Shown piece after piece: positions 33,009 to 41,298 of a stretch of 64,000 nucleotides of DNA (positions are counted from its first letter, which is position 1; each line of letters starts with the position of its first letter). Made by a program: the position numbers and the translations under genes. This stretch comes from Microvirga sp. Mcv34 (GTDB lineage Bacteria > Pseudomonadota > Alphaproteobacteria > Rhizobiales > Beijerinckiaceae). The notes under the pieces are model-generated. The model ran no database searches. It was not told where the DNA came from and worked only from the letters and a program-made list of their open reading frames with translations. The stretch is taken from NCBI RefSeq assembly GCF_024519725.1, contig NZ_JALJRK010000003.1, positions 124,001 to 188,000 on the forward strand. Reading direction: 5' to 3'.

Positions 33009-33348
33009 GTGTCTGCCCTATCAATTCCATCGGATAGGCTCCGATCGCGATCAGCCCGTCGACCGTGATCCGGTAGTTCGCCGTCCGAGCGCCGAACGTC
33101 GTCCCGCCCTCGTTCCACTCGTCGATATATCCGCGGTCCCGGAGAGCGGTCCGATAGTGATGATCGAGCCGCGCCTCCGGCATGGTCCAGGAGCGTAGGT
33201 CTTTCGGCCATTCGACCCGGAGGTCGCCGTCGACGAGAGAAACCCAAGGCCCGAAATTCTCATAAATGCCGCGGAGGAGCCGGAGGAGTTTCGCCTCATA
33301 CGCTGGATTCCGTCGCGGAGCCGGGATGCTGATATCGTGTCGTGTCAT
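32911..33348 (-). CDS. Hypothetical wHTH-like protein overlapping the terminase gene, 145 aa
   Basis: Start set at ATG 33348 (MTRHDISIP), where GACACGAC overlaps the start codon; an upstream start at 33429 runs into the AT-rich region. It overlaps the small terminase by 98 bases. YEAKLLRLLRGIYENF followed by GYIDEWNEGGTTFG suggests a winged-helix fold. Confidence 0.55.
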   Translation of the reverse strand: MTRHDISIPAPRRNPAYEAKLLRLLRGIYENFGPWVSLVDGDLRVEWPKDLRSWTMPEARLDHHYRTALRDRGYIDEWNEGGTTFGARTANYRITVDGLIAIGAYPMELIGQTHDNQAEENSGEERKEAKQKTGFVKAEDLYPSF

Positions 33349-33618
33349 GGTGCAAACTATCGTCCTAAATTCCATTTTTGAGAACCGAATTTCGAAGGCT
33401 TTCGCTCCCTGAAAACGGCCGAATTTCAACGCTTTTCCGAGAACCGTTGATTTTGCTCGCCTTTTTCTAACGTAACGGCCCTTGGAACTTCAAAAATTGA
33501 GCGAGATTTCGGGAGGCAGCGCCCCCGCATGGCGGCCCCCTCCATACCGATCCTTATAGGGGGGGGTGTGGCGCGGCTGCATCACTATTGCAATCGCGCA
33601 ACGCCGCATGACCCTGCC
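33349..33618. other. cos: Non-coding region beside the small terminase: candidate cos/packaging site
   Basis: 270 bases without a gene. Contains an AT-rich part (33361-33500) with a CCGAATTTCGA element at 33385-33395. Next comes a GC-skewed part with a C-rich block (33521-33542), eight consecutive G (33559-33566) and the G/T-rich tgtggcgcggctgc. A GpA-type terminase cuts at cos, usually beside the small subunit gene. The exact cut site cannot be read from the sequence. Confidence 0.45.
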
Positions 33619-34398
33619 TCATAGGAGCGTCTCCCTTCGAGCGCCCTTCCTCATGTTCGCTCCCGCCCACATCGGACGGAGGTTGGTCAGCGCCCACGCT
33701 GCGCGAATATCGTCTTCGTCTTCGAGATCAAAAGCCGAGACAGGAACGATATGGTCGATATGGATCTCTCCCGCGACGAACCGCTCCCAATTCATTCCCG
33801 GCTCGAACTGCCGCTCGATGTGCTGCTTCAGTCGCGACGCTGAGTACCCGAGGAATGTCTCGAGAGTCGGGCTCTTCCTGTCAGTCGTTATGATCTTCCG
33901 AAGTGTGTATTGAATGTTCCGAGATCGTCGCTTCTTTCGGAATTGGTTTCGTACTCTCTCCCTAAGATTGAAGGCCGGATCGTTCTGATATCGCCGCCGT
34001 CTTGACTCGCTATGGCTAATTCCCGGCTCGAGCCACGGCTTTGCCTCTCGCTCCTTAGCTTTCGCCCTCTCCATTAGCTGCCTACGCTCCTCCCTAGCCT
34101 GCTTCGCGCACTCCTTCACCCACATGAAATAGGCGTCGCGAGGTCTATACCGCTTGCCAGCGCGTCGCGCCGCGCGCTCGCGTTCGGCCCTCTTCTCCTC
34201 TGTCGTCGGCCTCTTCTTGCGGTGTGTATGCTTTCCCGCTCTAGCAACGGCCGCGCACTCACGACAGGATGAATAAAGCCCGTCGAGCCTATCCTTCTTC
34301 GGCCAAAAGGCGACCGCCGGCTTCGTGATGCCGCAAGCGCAACACCGCTTTTCGGCGACTGTCGGCTCCGGAACATAGATCGGGACGAGACGAGGCAT
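33619..34398 (-). CDS. HNH endonuclease with zinc-finger N-terminus, 259 aa
   Basis: N-terminal zinc finger (CCACGITKPAVAFWPKK ... YSSCREC), a basic helical middle, and the HNH core (IHIDHIVPVSAFD ... LTNLRPMWAGANMRKG). Homing-type architecture; HNH proteins next to terminase genes also assist cos cleavage in HK97-like phages. Start at ATG 34398 (TAATG junction). Confidence 0.85.
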   Translation of the reverse strand: MPRLVPIYVPEPTVAEKRCCACGITKPAVAFWPKKDRLDGLYSSCRECAAVARAGKHTHRKKRPTTEEKRAERERAARRAGKRYRPRDAYFMWVKECAKQAREERRQLMERAKAKEREAKPWLEPGISHSESRRRRYQNDPAFNLRERVRNQFRKKRRSRNIQYTLRKIITTDRKSPTLETFLGYSASRLKQHIERQFEPGMNWERFVAGEIHIDHIVPVSAFDLEDEDDIRAAWALTNLRPMWAGANMRKGARRETLL

Positions 34399-34604
34399 TA
34401 GCGCGGCTCCGTCAGCCATTGGAGTTCGGGACGGGTTAGGTCGACCATGCTCGCTGGCCACCAATCCAGCCACGCCTGAGATTGCGGGCTTTCGGGATGC
34501 ATTTCGAATTCGACCTCAAGGATCGGCACATTTCTATCCGACCCTCCCCCGACGAACCGGATCCTCCCGGTAGGTTTCATTTGACACCACTCCGATTCAA
34601 TCAT
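34398..34604 (-). CDS. Hypothetical protein, 68 aa
   Basis: Starts in an overlap with the stop of the SLOG gene. Core RIRFVGGGSDRNVPILEVEF is beta-rich; the C-terminus is tryptophan-rich (WLDWWPASM). Coupled to the following HNH gene. No family recognised. Confidence 0.5.
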   Translation of the reverse strand: MIESEWCQMKPTGRIRFVGGGSDRNVPILEVEFEMHPESPQSQAWLDWWPASMVDLTRPELQWLTEPR

Positions 34605-34962
34605 TGTCCCTGCTCTCCTGATCTATGAGGATCACCCGAATCCCCGCGGCCCTGCCGCGCTCGATCATATCCTTCGTGCCCTTGCCACCGGGAAAGGCGA
34701 TGACCGCGTCTGGCTTCCCTTCGTCGATCATCTCTTGGTTTCTGATCGGTCCGGCCTTCCGGCCGTGCGTCTCCCAATCTGCCGGGAAGGAGCCGCATCG
34801 GATCCCGCGCTCCTGCGCCCAATCGAAGGCGAGGAGATCGGCGCCGTCCGACACGCCTTGAATGATGAAGGAGAGGCCGAGGCGCTCGACCGCTGCGTCT
34901 AAGACTTGATAGAGCCGCGCCCTATCCCGATACCGGCGGCCGCCGCAAACGATCGCCTTCAT
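34597..34962 (-). CDS. YspA-like SLOG-family (DUF2493) protein, 121 aa
   Basis: Begins KAIVCGGRRYRD, with a Rossmann-like GG motif, and contains GVSDGADLLAFDWAQ and FPGGKGTKDMIERGR, the signatures of the DUF2493 branch of the SLOG superfamily. SLOG proteins bind nucleotide-derived ligands; phage members may act in host takeover or defence sensing. Confidence 0.85.
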   Translation of the reverse strand: MKAIVCGGRRYRDRARLYQVLDAAVERLGLSFIIQGVSDGADLLAFDWAQERGIRCGSFPADWETHGRKAGPIRNQEMIDEGKPDAVIAFPGGKGTKDMIERGRAAGIRVILIDQESRDND

Positions 34963-35123
34963 TCCTGCCTCTCCGCGAGATCAAGCGCGATGAAGAGCGC
35001 CAAGACGGCCGCGACGACCCAGACGGAAGGCCAAGAGCCGACGCCGGCGTTATATGCGTCCTCGAACTTGCCGGCGAAGACGACACCGGCGCCGAAGGCG
35101 AGGATCGGAGGAAGGCGCCTCAT
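34959..35123 (-). CDS. Small membrane protein, 54 aa
   Basis: ATG 35123 in an ATGA overlap with the upstream gene. Two hydrophobic segments (PPILAFGAGVVFAG and VWVVAAVLALFIALDL). An upstream start would overlap the preceding gene. Function unknown. Confidence 0.5.
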   Translation of the reverse strand: MRRLPPILAFGAGVVFAGKFEDAYNAGVGSWPSVWVVAAVLALFIALDLAERQE

Positions 35124-35449
35124 GAGCCGCGCTCCTCGAGCGCCTTCCGTCCGGCGTCTGTAACCTCGAACCGCGTTCCCCATCCATTCGACTCGCCTTC
35201 GACGAGGAGGCCGCGTCCGACGAGAAATCGAGCGACCTCGAGGAATTCCGGGCGAACGACGGCTTCAGGATGAGGGATGATCTCCCGCAATAGGCCGGCT
35301 TCGTTATCTGTGAGCGCCTGGACGCCGTCGAGGAGGGACAGGATCAACGCCCATCCGTCGCGCGTGATGTTGATCGAAGGGGAGGCGAGGCCGCTCTTCG
35401 CGATCCGGCTCCGGATATGTTCGGCGATCTTCTTCGCGTCTGCGCTCAT
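35120..35449 (-). CDS. Hypothetical wHTH-type protein, 109 aa
   Basis: Start ATG 35449, ATGA overlap with the 233-aa gene. The C-terminal half (FLEVARFLVGRGLLVEGES ... FEVTDAGRKALEERG) is winged-helix-like. N-terminal helical. Perhaps a regulatory protein. Confidence 0.55.
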   Translation of the reverse strand: MSADAKKIAEHIRSRIAKSGLASPSINITRDGWALILSLLDGVQALTDNEAGLLREIIPHPEAVVRPEFLEVARFLVGRGLLVEGESNGWGTRFEVTDAGRKALEERGS

Positions 35450-36147
35450 GGCTTGCCCTTCCCGTCGAGGATTGCCTCGACCTCCTCGACGATCGGGAGC
35501 GTCTTCGCCTTCGCTCCAGGATAGTTCGTGATGATCTGTCGGACGGCCGCGGCGAGAAGGAGGATCGCCTTCCGCTCCGGCGTCTCCTCGGCCTGGACAG
35601 GCTCCGGCGCCTTCCCTTTGATCTCCTTCCGAACGGCGTCGACGGCCTGTCGGAACTCCCGCGCCTCTGCCGCCGATGTGCGGCCGATATCCAATGTCAC
35701 CGCGTCGCATATCTCGACGAGCTTCGCGATCGCGCTATCCCGGAGGACGGCCTCGACGAACGGAGACTTCGGCGCCTCCTCCGGACGGCCGACCGGACCC
35801 GAAAAGAGATTGAACGTCGCGGCGACGAGGCGAGCGTTCGGGAAGGCGTCATCGTGAGGCTTGGCGAAGGTCGCGACGAGGCGCCGCTTCCCGTTCCTGA
35901 ACGCTCGCGTATAGACGCCGAAGGAAGAGGCGCTCTCCGAAACCTCCAAAGGCCCGGACGTTGCCTCTTGCGCCAGAGCGACGAGGCTCTCCGGGATCTG
36001 CCGCGCCTCGAGGCTCTCGATATAGGCGAGGAGGGAGGCGAGGTCCGTCGGATAAATCGTCATCTCCCAACGATCGTCTTTTTCGAATTCAGCCCGGATC
36101 CGCTCGCGGACGTTCTTCCCGCGCTCTATTGCTGTCGTGTCTGTCAT
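35446..36147 (-). CDS. Hypothetical phage protein, 233 aa
   Basis: Start at ATG 36147, where ATGACA-GACACGAC opens the gene (MTDTTAIERG). Helix-rich; the SASSFGVYTRAFRNGKRRLVATF block is a beta-hairpin pattern of Ead/Ea22-type phage proteins with an ARLVAATFN follow-on. It belongs to the coupled early array. Confidence 0.55.
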   Translation of the reverse strand: MTDTTAIERGKNVRERIRAEFEKDDRWEMTIYPTDLASLLAYIESLEARQIPESLVALAQEATSGPLEVSESASSFGVYTRAFRNGKRRLVATFAKPHDDAFPNARLVAATFNLFSGPVGRPEEAPKSPFVEAVLRDSAIAKLVEICDAVTLDIGRTSAAEAREFRQAVDAVRKEIKGKAPEPVQAEETPERKAILLLAAAVRQIITNYPGAKAKTLPIVEEVEAILDGKGKP

Positions 36148-36395
36148 TGCTTCGTGTCCGTTTCCTGAAGCCGGCCTTCCCATCTCGCGACGAGTTCCTT
36201 CAGAGCGACGAGAACCTCGCCGCGCTTGCCGTTGCCGACATAGTTGATTTGCGTCTTATCCGGCTTCCCGAACGGATAGACGAGGAGCGCGAAGCCGAGG
36301 CGCTTCGGACCCTCTGTCCCGTTCATTGCCTCGTCGATCCCGTCGGCGAGCGCCCTCATGAACGCCGCGTTTTGCTCTTCTGCTTCTTTGCTCAT
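36144..36395 (-). CDS. Hypothetical protein, 83 aa
   Basis: Helical N-terminus and a beta core (KRLGFALLVYPFGKPDKTQINYVGN) of a type seen in small phage early genes. Four-base overlaps on both sides. Function unknown. Confidence 0.55.
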   Translation of the reverse strand: MSKEAEEQNAAFMRALADGIDEAMNGTEGPKRLGFALLVYPFGKPDKTQINYVGNGKRGEVLVALKELVARWEGRLQETDTKQ

Positions 36396-36613
36396 GCCGT
36401 CCTCGAATTCTTAGCCCGATCGAGATCCGCTTCGAGGCTCTCGACATAATCGACGATCTTCTTCGCCTCCCGCGCCTGGACGGAGACGGAGAGGCCGGCG
36501 TCGGCGCCGACCTTCAGCCCTTCGAGGAGTTCCTTCCCTGTCAGAGCGTCGGGATCGACCTCGAGGCCCATCTTCTCGAGCATCCGATCGATAAGCGTCT
36601 TCCGCCGGCTCAT
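36392..36613 (-). CDS. Hypothetical protein, 73 aa
   Basis: Helical protein (LIDRMLEKMGLEVDPDALTG) with a coiled C-terminal end (YVESLEADLDRAKN). Four-base overlap start. No family. Confidence 0.5.
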   Translation of the reverse strand: MSRRKTLIDRMLEKMGLEVDPDALTGKELLEGLKVGADAGLSVSVQAREAKKIVDYVESLEADLDRAKNSRTA

Positions 36614-36828
36614 GATCGCCCCGCCATCTCTCGGAGCTTCGTCAGGAGGAGACCGGCCTTCATGACGGCTCGCGCGACTCTGTCGAGTTGATCGTCGTCG
36701 AAGCCAAGGAGGACGTTATCGGAGTTCTCGACGGTCTCGAGGACTGTCTCGCCGGCGATCGTGACGAGGAGGCGGACCGGCTCCGGCGACTTCCTCGCGT
36801 TCGGGAAGGTTAGGACGTTGTCGTTCAT
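36610..36828 (-). CDS. Hypothetical protein, 72 aa
   Basis: Begins MNDNVLTFPNARK and has a mixed alpha/beta composition. Coupled on both sides by ATGA overlaps. No family recognised. Confidence 0.5.
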   Translation of the reverse strand: MNDNVLTFPNARKSPEPVRLLVTIAGETVLETVENSDNVLLGFDDDQLDRVARAVMKAGLLLTKLREMAGRS

Positions 36829-37643
36829 GCCGGCGCCCTCTCGATTGTGTCGATATTCGCCTTCACGACTTCAAAGCCGACCACCACGACCCACGGATCC
36901 CCCTTCCAACTGTCGGCGCCGTTGATGGAGCGCCAGAGCTTCGCGAAGGCGAGCCTCGGCGCGATCGCGGCCTCGTAGAGATCATCTTCGGTCCGGATCT
37001 CGGACTTATCGACGCCGAAAACGTCCTGCGCATAGGCAGAGGCGAGCGGATCGATCCGAGGATCGCTGTCGCAATCGGCATAGGAGCCAATTTTCTGGAT
37101 TCCCTCCGCGATCGCGTCGTCGTTCGAGATATCCTGAAGCCGCTCGACGCGAACCTCCGTCACGATCAGAGTAAGGCGCGAGGCCCATCGCGGCATATGG
37201 ATTCCGGGACGGAGCCTCCCGGCCCAATCCGGAACGGCGTCAGGAGCCGGCCAATCGTCCGGCCGCCAATCGCCGCGGAAGTCCTGATTAGCGATCGAGC
37301 CGCCGGCGCCGAATAGGACCGTCATCGAACGAGGAGGGAGATCGCGCGGCGACGTCTCCTCATGTCCGTTTCCGACCCGCCACGCCTCCCGAACCCATAG
37401 GCGATCGCCGACGGCGAAGGGGATCCGATACGGACCGGAGAGAGCGCCCGTCGACAGATAATGGACCTCGCCGCGAGCGATATCGTCGCCGTCCTCGAGC
37501 GAGACGAGTTCCTCCGGCGGATAGACCGGGACGAGCTTTCCCTCGATCGAGCGGATCTTCAGGATCCGCCGCGTCTGCGTCTTCCTGCCCTCGAGGAGAG
37601 CGCGGATCATGGGAGCGGAGAAGAGGATCGGTTTATCGCTCAT
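36825..37643 (-). CDS. Conserved phage protein with ASCH-like N-terminus, 272 aa
   Basis: Start ATG 37643. The N-terminus ILFSAPMIRALLEGRKTQTR is a well-known signature of a phage protein with an ASCH-like RNA-binding fold (usual length 180-280). A second conserved part is FAVGDRLWVREAW. The C-terminal WRSINGADSWKGDPWVVVVGF is also typical. Role unknown. Confidence 0.75.
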   Translation of the reverse strand: MSDKPILFSAPMIRALLEGRKTQTRRILKIRSIEGKLVPVYPPEELVSLEDGDDIARGEVHYLSTGALSGPYRIPFAVGDRLWVREAWRVGNGHEETSPRDLPPRSMTVLFGAGGSIANQDFRGDWRPDDWPAPDAVPDWAGRLRPGIHMPRWASRLTLIVTEVRVERLQDISNDDAIAEGIQKIGSYADCDSDPRIDPLASAYAQDVFGVDKSEIRTEDDLYEAAIAPRLAFAKLWRSINGADSWKGDPWVVVVGFEVVKANIDTIERAPA

Positions 37644-37996
37644 GATCTCGGCTCCTCGACGATGATCGCTTCGATGATGACCGGGACGATCCGGATCCCG
37701 GACTTCCGCGCGAACGCCCATCCCTCGGCCGTCGTCTGCCCCTGGAAGGCGTATTGATCGCCGACGAGGCTCCGGACTTCCCGGCGAGTGCGTCGAACCG
37801 TGTTCGGGATGATCCAAGGTCCGGAGCGGCCGGCGTTGATCTGAACCGCCGCATAGGAGACGGCCGGACGGATCTTCGCGAGACATTGCTCGTCGAATTC
37901 CTTCATCTTCTCGTCGCTGAGAGTGCCGGCCTTATGGAGACCTTCCGCCATAAGGTGAACGGAGCGAAGCGCGTCGCTCTTGTAAATCTTCGTCAT
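37640..37996 (-). CDS. HigA/XRE-antitoxin-like N-terminus fused to an unrelated domain, 118 aa
   Basis: ATG 37996, ATGA overlap with the HD gene. The first 45 residues (KIYKSDALRSVHLMAEGLHK) resemble the start of the antitoxin family that begins KxYKSxALAxxHE. The remainder lacks a clear HTH and has a beta-rich end. No toxin gene is adjacent. Confidence 0.55.
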   Translation of the reverse strand: MTKIYKSDALRSVHLMAEGLHKAGTLSDEKMKEFDEQCLAKIRPAVSYAAVQINAGRSGPWIIPNTVRRTRREVRSLVGDQYAFQGQTTAEGWAFARKSGIRIVPVIIEAIIVEEPRS

Positions 37997-38577
37997 GCTG
38001 CGGCCCTCCCGCCGAGTTCCTCGAAGCGGAAGAGGAATCGAGCCTTCGCGTAATCGCTGTCCCAATAGGGAAGCTTCCGATCGAGCGCCTTCCGGCCTTC
38101 CACCGTTCCCCATGTGTCGCGATTGTTCAAAAGCTGACGCTGCTCCGTAGCCAGGAGGACGAGATCCGCCTCCTTAACGGAAGGATCGAGCGGCGCCACG
38201 ATGCCGAACCGTTTGAAGATCGCGGCCTCGACCCGCTCCTCTATCTCCCGATACTCCGGGAGGAGATCCTTAAGCGGCTTCGTTACGTCGCCGATAAACG
38301 CCTCCGCTGCGTCGTGCATGAGAGCGGCGAAGGCGTGTTCCTCCGGGACGATCTGAGAGGCATAAACCGAATGTTGAGCGACGCTGTAGAAGTGCGAGCA
38401 TTGCCCCGCGAAACGGCATGTATTGGACAAGCCGTGAGCGATATCCTCGATCGTGAAGGCGGAGTTCTCCGGATCGAGGAGGTCGAAATATGCTCCGCTG
38501 TGAAGGATGATCGTCGGCCCGACGATTTTCCGGACTGTCGCGCTCGCCGGCCGGTCCTCGAATCGTGTCCGGTTCAT
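37993..38577 (-). CDS. HD-domain phosphohydrolase (YfbR-like), 194 aa
   Basis: HD signature visible: QCSHFYSVAQHSVYAS, then ALMHDAAEAFIGDVTKPLK, supplying H...HD...D metal ligands. Acts on nucleotides such as 5'-deoxynucleotides in related proteins, which would help phage DNA synthesis. ATG 38577 overlaps the previous stop. Confidence 0.82.
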   Translation of the reverse strand: MNRTRFEDRPASATVRKIVGPTIILHSGAYFDLLDPENSAFTIEDIAHGLSNTCRFAGQCSHFYSVAQHSVYASQIVPEEHAFAALMHDAAEAFIGDVTKPLKDLLPEYREIEERVEAAIFKRFGIVAPLDPSVKEADLVLLATEQRQLLNNRDTWGTVEGRKALDRKLPYWDSDYAKARFLFRFEELGGRAAA

Positions 38578-38834
38578 GCTGCGGCCTTTCCATGTTGCGC
38601 GAGGATCTGTCGGCCGTAGGCTGTGAGCTTCCAAGCCTTCTGAGCGCCTCCGCCGATCGCGCCGGACATGGGAGGGAGCTTCTCGCTCTCGATCAGCCCA
38701 TGACGGACGAGGCGATCGCGTGTCGGCGACTTCGGGAGCTTGTCGGCCCCGGAGATCTTCGAGGGATTAGCGAGGGAGCGGAGGATCTCGATCTCCTCCG
38801 GATTAGGGGAATAGGCTTGCTTTCGTGCCGGCAT
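38574..38834 (-). CDS. Hypothetical wHTH protein, 86 aa
   Basis: Start ATG 38834 (MPARKQAYSPN). The core is winged-helix-like (PTRDRLVRHGLIES ... WKLTAYGRQILAQHG). Probably a small DNA-binding phage protein. Longer frames upstream are antisense-type noise. Confidence 0.55.
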   Translation of the reverse strand: MPARKQAYSPNPEEIEILRSLANPSKISGADKLPKSPTRDRLVRHGLIESEKLPPMSGAIGGGAQKAWKLTAYGRQILAQHGKAAA

Positions 38835-38850
38835 GATTGCGCCTTTCGTG

Positions 38851-39438
38851 TCAGGAGCGGGAAGGGATTTTCGCGATCTGGGATTTGATGTGAGCGCGGA
38901 GGCGCTCGTCCTGGACCGATCGAACGAGGTCGCGGAGGTCGCCGAGGATCGGCCATTTCCGAGGGAAGACGTCGTAAAGAGGGGTATCGTCCGGGAGACG
39001 AGCCGGGAGCTTGTCCGCGATCGCGAGGACGCGCTCGAAGATCTCCAGAGGATCGGGATCCGGCCGCCGAGGGACGAGCTTCTCGCCGATCTTCGCGATC
39101 TCGGCCCGGAGTTCATCCATCGCCCGGAGAGCGGAGAGGATCGCCTCGAAGTTATTCTCGATCGCGGCGACGAAGCCGACGTTATTCATCCCGGCGCGAT
39201 CGAAGACGGCGCCGGTCCCTTCGATCTCGTCGAAGTCCTCCTCGAGTTCTGCCGCGTCGCTGTTGAGCGTGTCGAGGATGACCGGCGCCGTCGAATAGTT
39301 GCCGGCATAGATCGCGGACGATTTGAAGCCGTCGCCGTCGATCGTGTCCGTCTCCCACGGTCCGGGAGACGCCTTCGCCCGGAGCGTTTCGAGATGATCC
39401 GCGAGCGCGGATCCGGTTAGGCGTGTCGTGTCTGCCAT
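38851..39438 (-). CDS. Ead/Ea22-like phage protein, 195 aa
   Basis: Start ATG 39438, with ATGGCA-GACACGAC opening the gene. The features WETDTIDGDGFKSSAIYAG and VGFVAAIENNFEAILSALRAMDEL are the pattern of Ead/Ea22-type proteins found beside lambdoid early genes. Function unclear. Confidence 0.6.
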   Translation of the reverse strand: MADTTRLTGSALADHLETLRAKASPGPWETDTIDGDGFKSSAIYAGNYSTAPVILDTLNSDAAELEEDFDEIEGTGAVFDRAGMNNVGFVAAIENNFEAILSALRAMDELRAEIAKIGEKLVPRRPDPDPLEIFERVLAIADKLPARLPDDTPLYDVFPRKWPILGDLRDLVRSVQDERLRAHIKSQIAKIPSRS

Positions 39439-39443
39439 CGCCC

Positions 39444-39839
39444 TTACTCCTGAGAGGGACCGGGAAGCGGACCGAATTTCGGCTTCGCCGCTTGTTTCGC
39501 GCGGATCTTCTCGACCTTCGTCCAAACGCGAGCGAGTTCCGTCTCCGCGGCCGCGTTCATCTGGATTCCGTGAGCGAGACAGAGAGCGGCGAGAGTGTTC
39601 ATCACGCCTCCGACTTCCTGGAAAAGCTCGCCGACCGGCCGATCGAAGACGTAATCGACTAGCTGATGACACTCGCTCCGCGTCATGCCGGCCGCCTGGA
39701 CCGCCTCCGTCGCCTCCTCGAAGAAGCGATGATTACGCTCGATCTTGTCGTTCGCGATCTCCTCGCCGAAGCAAGCCAGGAGCCAGAGGAGGACCCGCTC
39801 CTGATATGTGTCGGCGCCGTTCGGGATAATCTTTGCCAT
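39444..39839 (-). CDS. MazG-like protein, 131 aa
   Basis: Helical, with RFFEEATEAVQAAGMTRSEC and the pair ELFQEVGGVMNTLAALC, which have the acidic metal-site pattern of MazG-like nucleotide pyrophosphohydrolases. It would sanitise nucleotides or lower ppGpp in infected cells. The repeat element CCGAATTTCGG lies in its 3' part. Confidence 0.65.
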   Translation of the reverse strand: MAKIIPNGADTYQERVLLWLLACFGEEIANDKIERNHRFFEEATEAVQAAGMTRSECHQLVDYVFDRPVGELFQEVGGVMNTLAALCLAHGIQMNAAAETELARVWTKVEKIRAKQAAKPKFGPLPGPSQE

Positions 39840-39843
39840 CTGC

Positions 39844-40428
39844 CTAGATCCTGCGTTCGAGGAAGCGGAGGAGCGCCTTCGCCTCGTCCCGGTTGATATC
39901 GAAGAGCGTCGGACACTCCGGAGCGCCGGCGAGGCGAAAGGCGAAGCCCTCTCCTCTGTCCTCGACGACCATCGGACCGATTATCCAAGCCGCGAGCGGG
40001 GAGGCGTCCGGGACGGTCCGCGGCTGAAGGAGCGGAATCGCTTCGCCCTGCTCGACCGCGAACTCGCTTTCGTGATGGATCGTCACCGTATGAAGCGGAT
40101 CGTCGTTCCGATGCTTCTCGGCCTCCGCCTTCGTCCACCGGCCGGCCTCGATAATGTTCGAGCAATATCCTTGAGCGTTCCGCCGGTAGAAGTAGCCGCC
40201 GTGCCGGATGACATAGGCCGGCCGCTCCTCTTTCTTCGGGAGGAACTCGGACTCATGATGAAGATCGACGTCCGTATGAGAGATGAAGGTCTCGCGGATC
40301 GCCTCCGCTTGCTCCCGCGTCATCCGGCCGGCGTTGGAGATCCCGACGCTCCAGGTTTTCAGGTTGCGCGAGAGGAAATAGGCGCCGGCCTTCAGGACGT
40401 ATTCCGGCTGTTCTGTGTCTGTCGTCAT
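39844..40428 (-). CDS. Protein with an internal duplication, 194 aa
   Basis: Two related blocks: YVLKAGAYFLSRNLKTWSVG at about 10-29 and YVIRHGGYFYRRNAQGYCSN at about 71-90, each followed by a helix and HHESEF. A tandem domain duplication in one gene. Starts ATGACGACAGACAC, near the start-associated motif. Function unknown. Confidence 0.6.
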   Translation of the reverse strand: MTTDTEQPEYVLKAGAYFLSRNLKTWSVGISNAGRMTREQAEAIRETFISHTDVDLHHESEFLPKKEERPAYVIRHGGYFYRRNAQGYCSNIIEAGRWTKAEAEKHRNDDPLHTVTIHHESEFAVEQGEAIPLLQPRTVPDASPLAAWIIGPMVVEDRGEGFAFRLAGAPECPTLFDINRDEAKALLRFLERRI

Positions 40429-40438
40429 GATCGCCGCC

Positions 40439-41026
40439 TTAGAGGAAGAGCCACCGCGCCGGACTGTCGCCTTCCCGCGGGAACGGGAGGAGCGGAGCGT
40501 CCGAGCGCAAATAGAGAGGATGCCGAGGGGAGCCGTCGGCCGTGTAGCCGAGGCAATGGAGCGCGACGCCGGCCTCGCGGAGCGCGGAGACCGTCTCGTT
40601 CGCGTAATGCCGGAGCGGCTTCGGGAGAGCGCCGAACGCCATCACGACGAGGCCGGCCATCTTCGCGAGCCGGACGATCTCCGGCAGGTTTTCAGCCGAT
40701 CGAGGCTCGACGCCCGGAGCGAGGAGATCCTTCGGATCCGTCGCGCGATAGTCCATCACGTTAGCTTTGACGTACCGGGAGAAGCCGAGGCGCCGCGCGA
40801 AGCCCCATTCCCGCCGGACTGTCGGATCGTCGACCGTCGCGTCCGCCGTCGAAGGATTCATCCCGACGAAGAGGACGAAGGGACCGCGAGCGTCGCCGAT
40901 CTGCCCGATCTCGCGGATCAGTGTTTGACGATACCGGCCGCAATCGCTGAAGCCGCCGGCGCCGGAGACGCCGCAAGGGAGCGAGAGGCGAACCTTCCCG
41001 CCGGGATCATGTGTCGTGTCTGTCAT
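40439..41026 (-). CDS. DUF1643 protein, 195 aa
   Basis: The DUF1643 signature FVLFVGMNPSTADATVDDPT is complete and near residue 55; RYVKANVMDYRATDP and VMAFGA follow in the usual order. DUF1643 is common in phages; its role is unknown. Opens ATGACA-GACACGAC. Confidence 0.85.
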   Translation of the reverse strand: MTDTTHDPGGKVRLSLPCGVSGAGGFSDCGRYRQTLIREIGQIGDARGPFVLFVGMNPSTADATVDDPTVRREWGFARRLGFSRYVKANVMDYRATDPKDLLAPGVEPRSAENLPEIVRLAKMAGLVVMAFGALPKPLRHYANETVSALREAGVALHCLGYTADGSPRHPLYLRSDAPLLPFPREGDSPARWLFL

Positions 41027-41031
41027 GGTGC

Positions 41032-41298
41032 TTAGGCGCTCGCCGGCGCCTTCCTCTTGCTAGGCGGAGTCTGGAAGTAATGAGCGGCCTTCGCCGTCTT
41101 CATGAATTCGGGATAGGAGACGCGATATCCGGCCGCCCGGAGTGCCTTAAAGGCGGAGTATTTCGCCGCCTTCGCCGTCGGAGCTTCGCGGAGGACGGGC
41201 TCGAAGCCTGGAACCGTGATCTCGTATTGCATCGCTTCGCCTCTCTGATCTGCGAGCCGGCGGACGATCGCGCCGGCGATATCTCCGAGGAGGATCAT
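41032..41298 (-). CDS. Hypothetical protein, 88 aa
   Basis: ATG 41298 overlaps the upstream stop. Alternative start at 41232 (MQYEITVPG). The C-terminus is a basic tail (PSKRKAPASA). Core similar to small phage proteins with an AKYSAFKALRAAGY helix. Confidence 0.5.
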   Translation of the reverse strand: MILLGDIAGAIVRRLADQRGEAMQYEITVPGFEPVLREAPTAKAAKYSAFKALRAAGYRVSYPEFMKTAKAAHYFQTPPSKRKAPASA

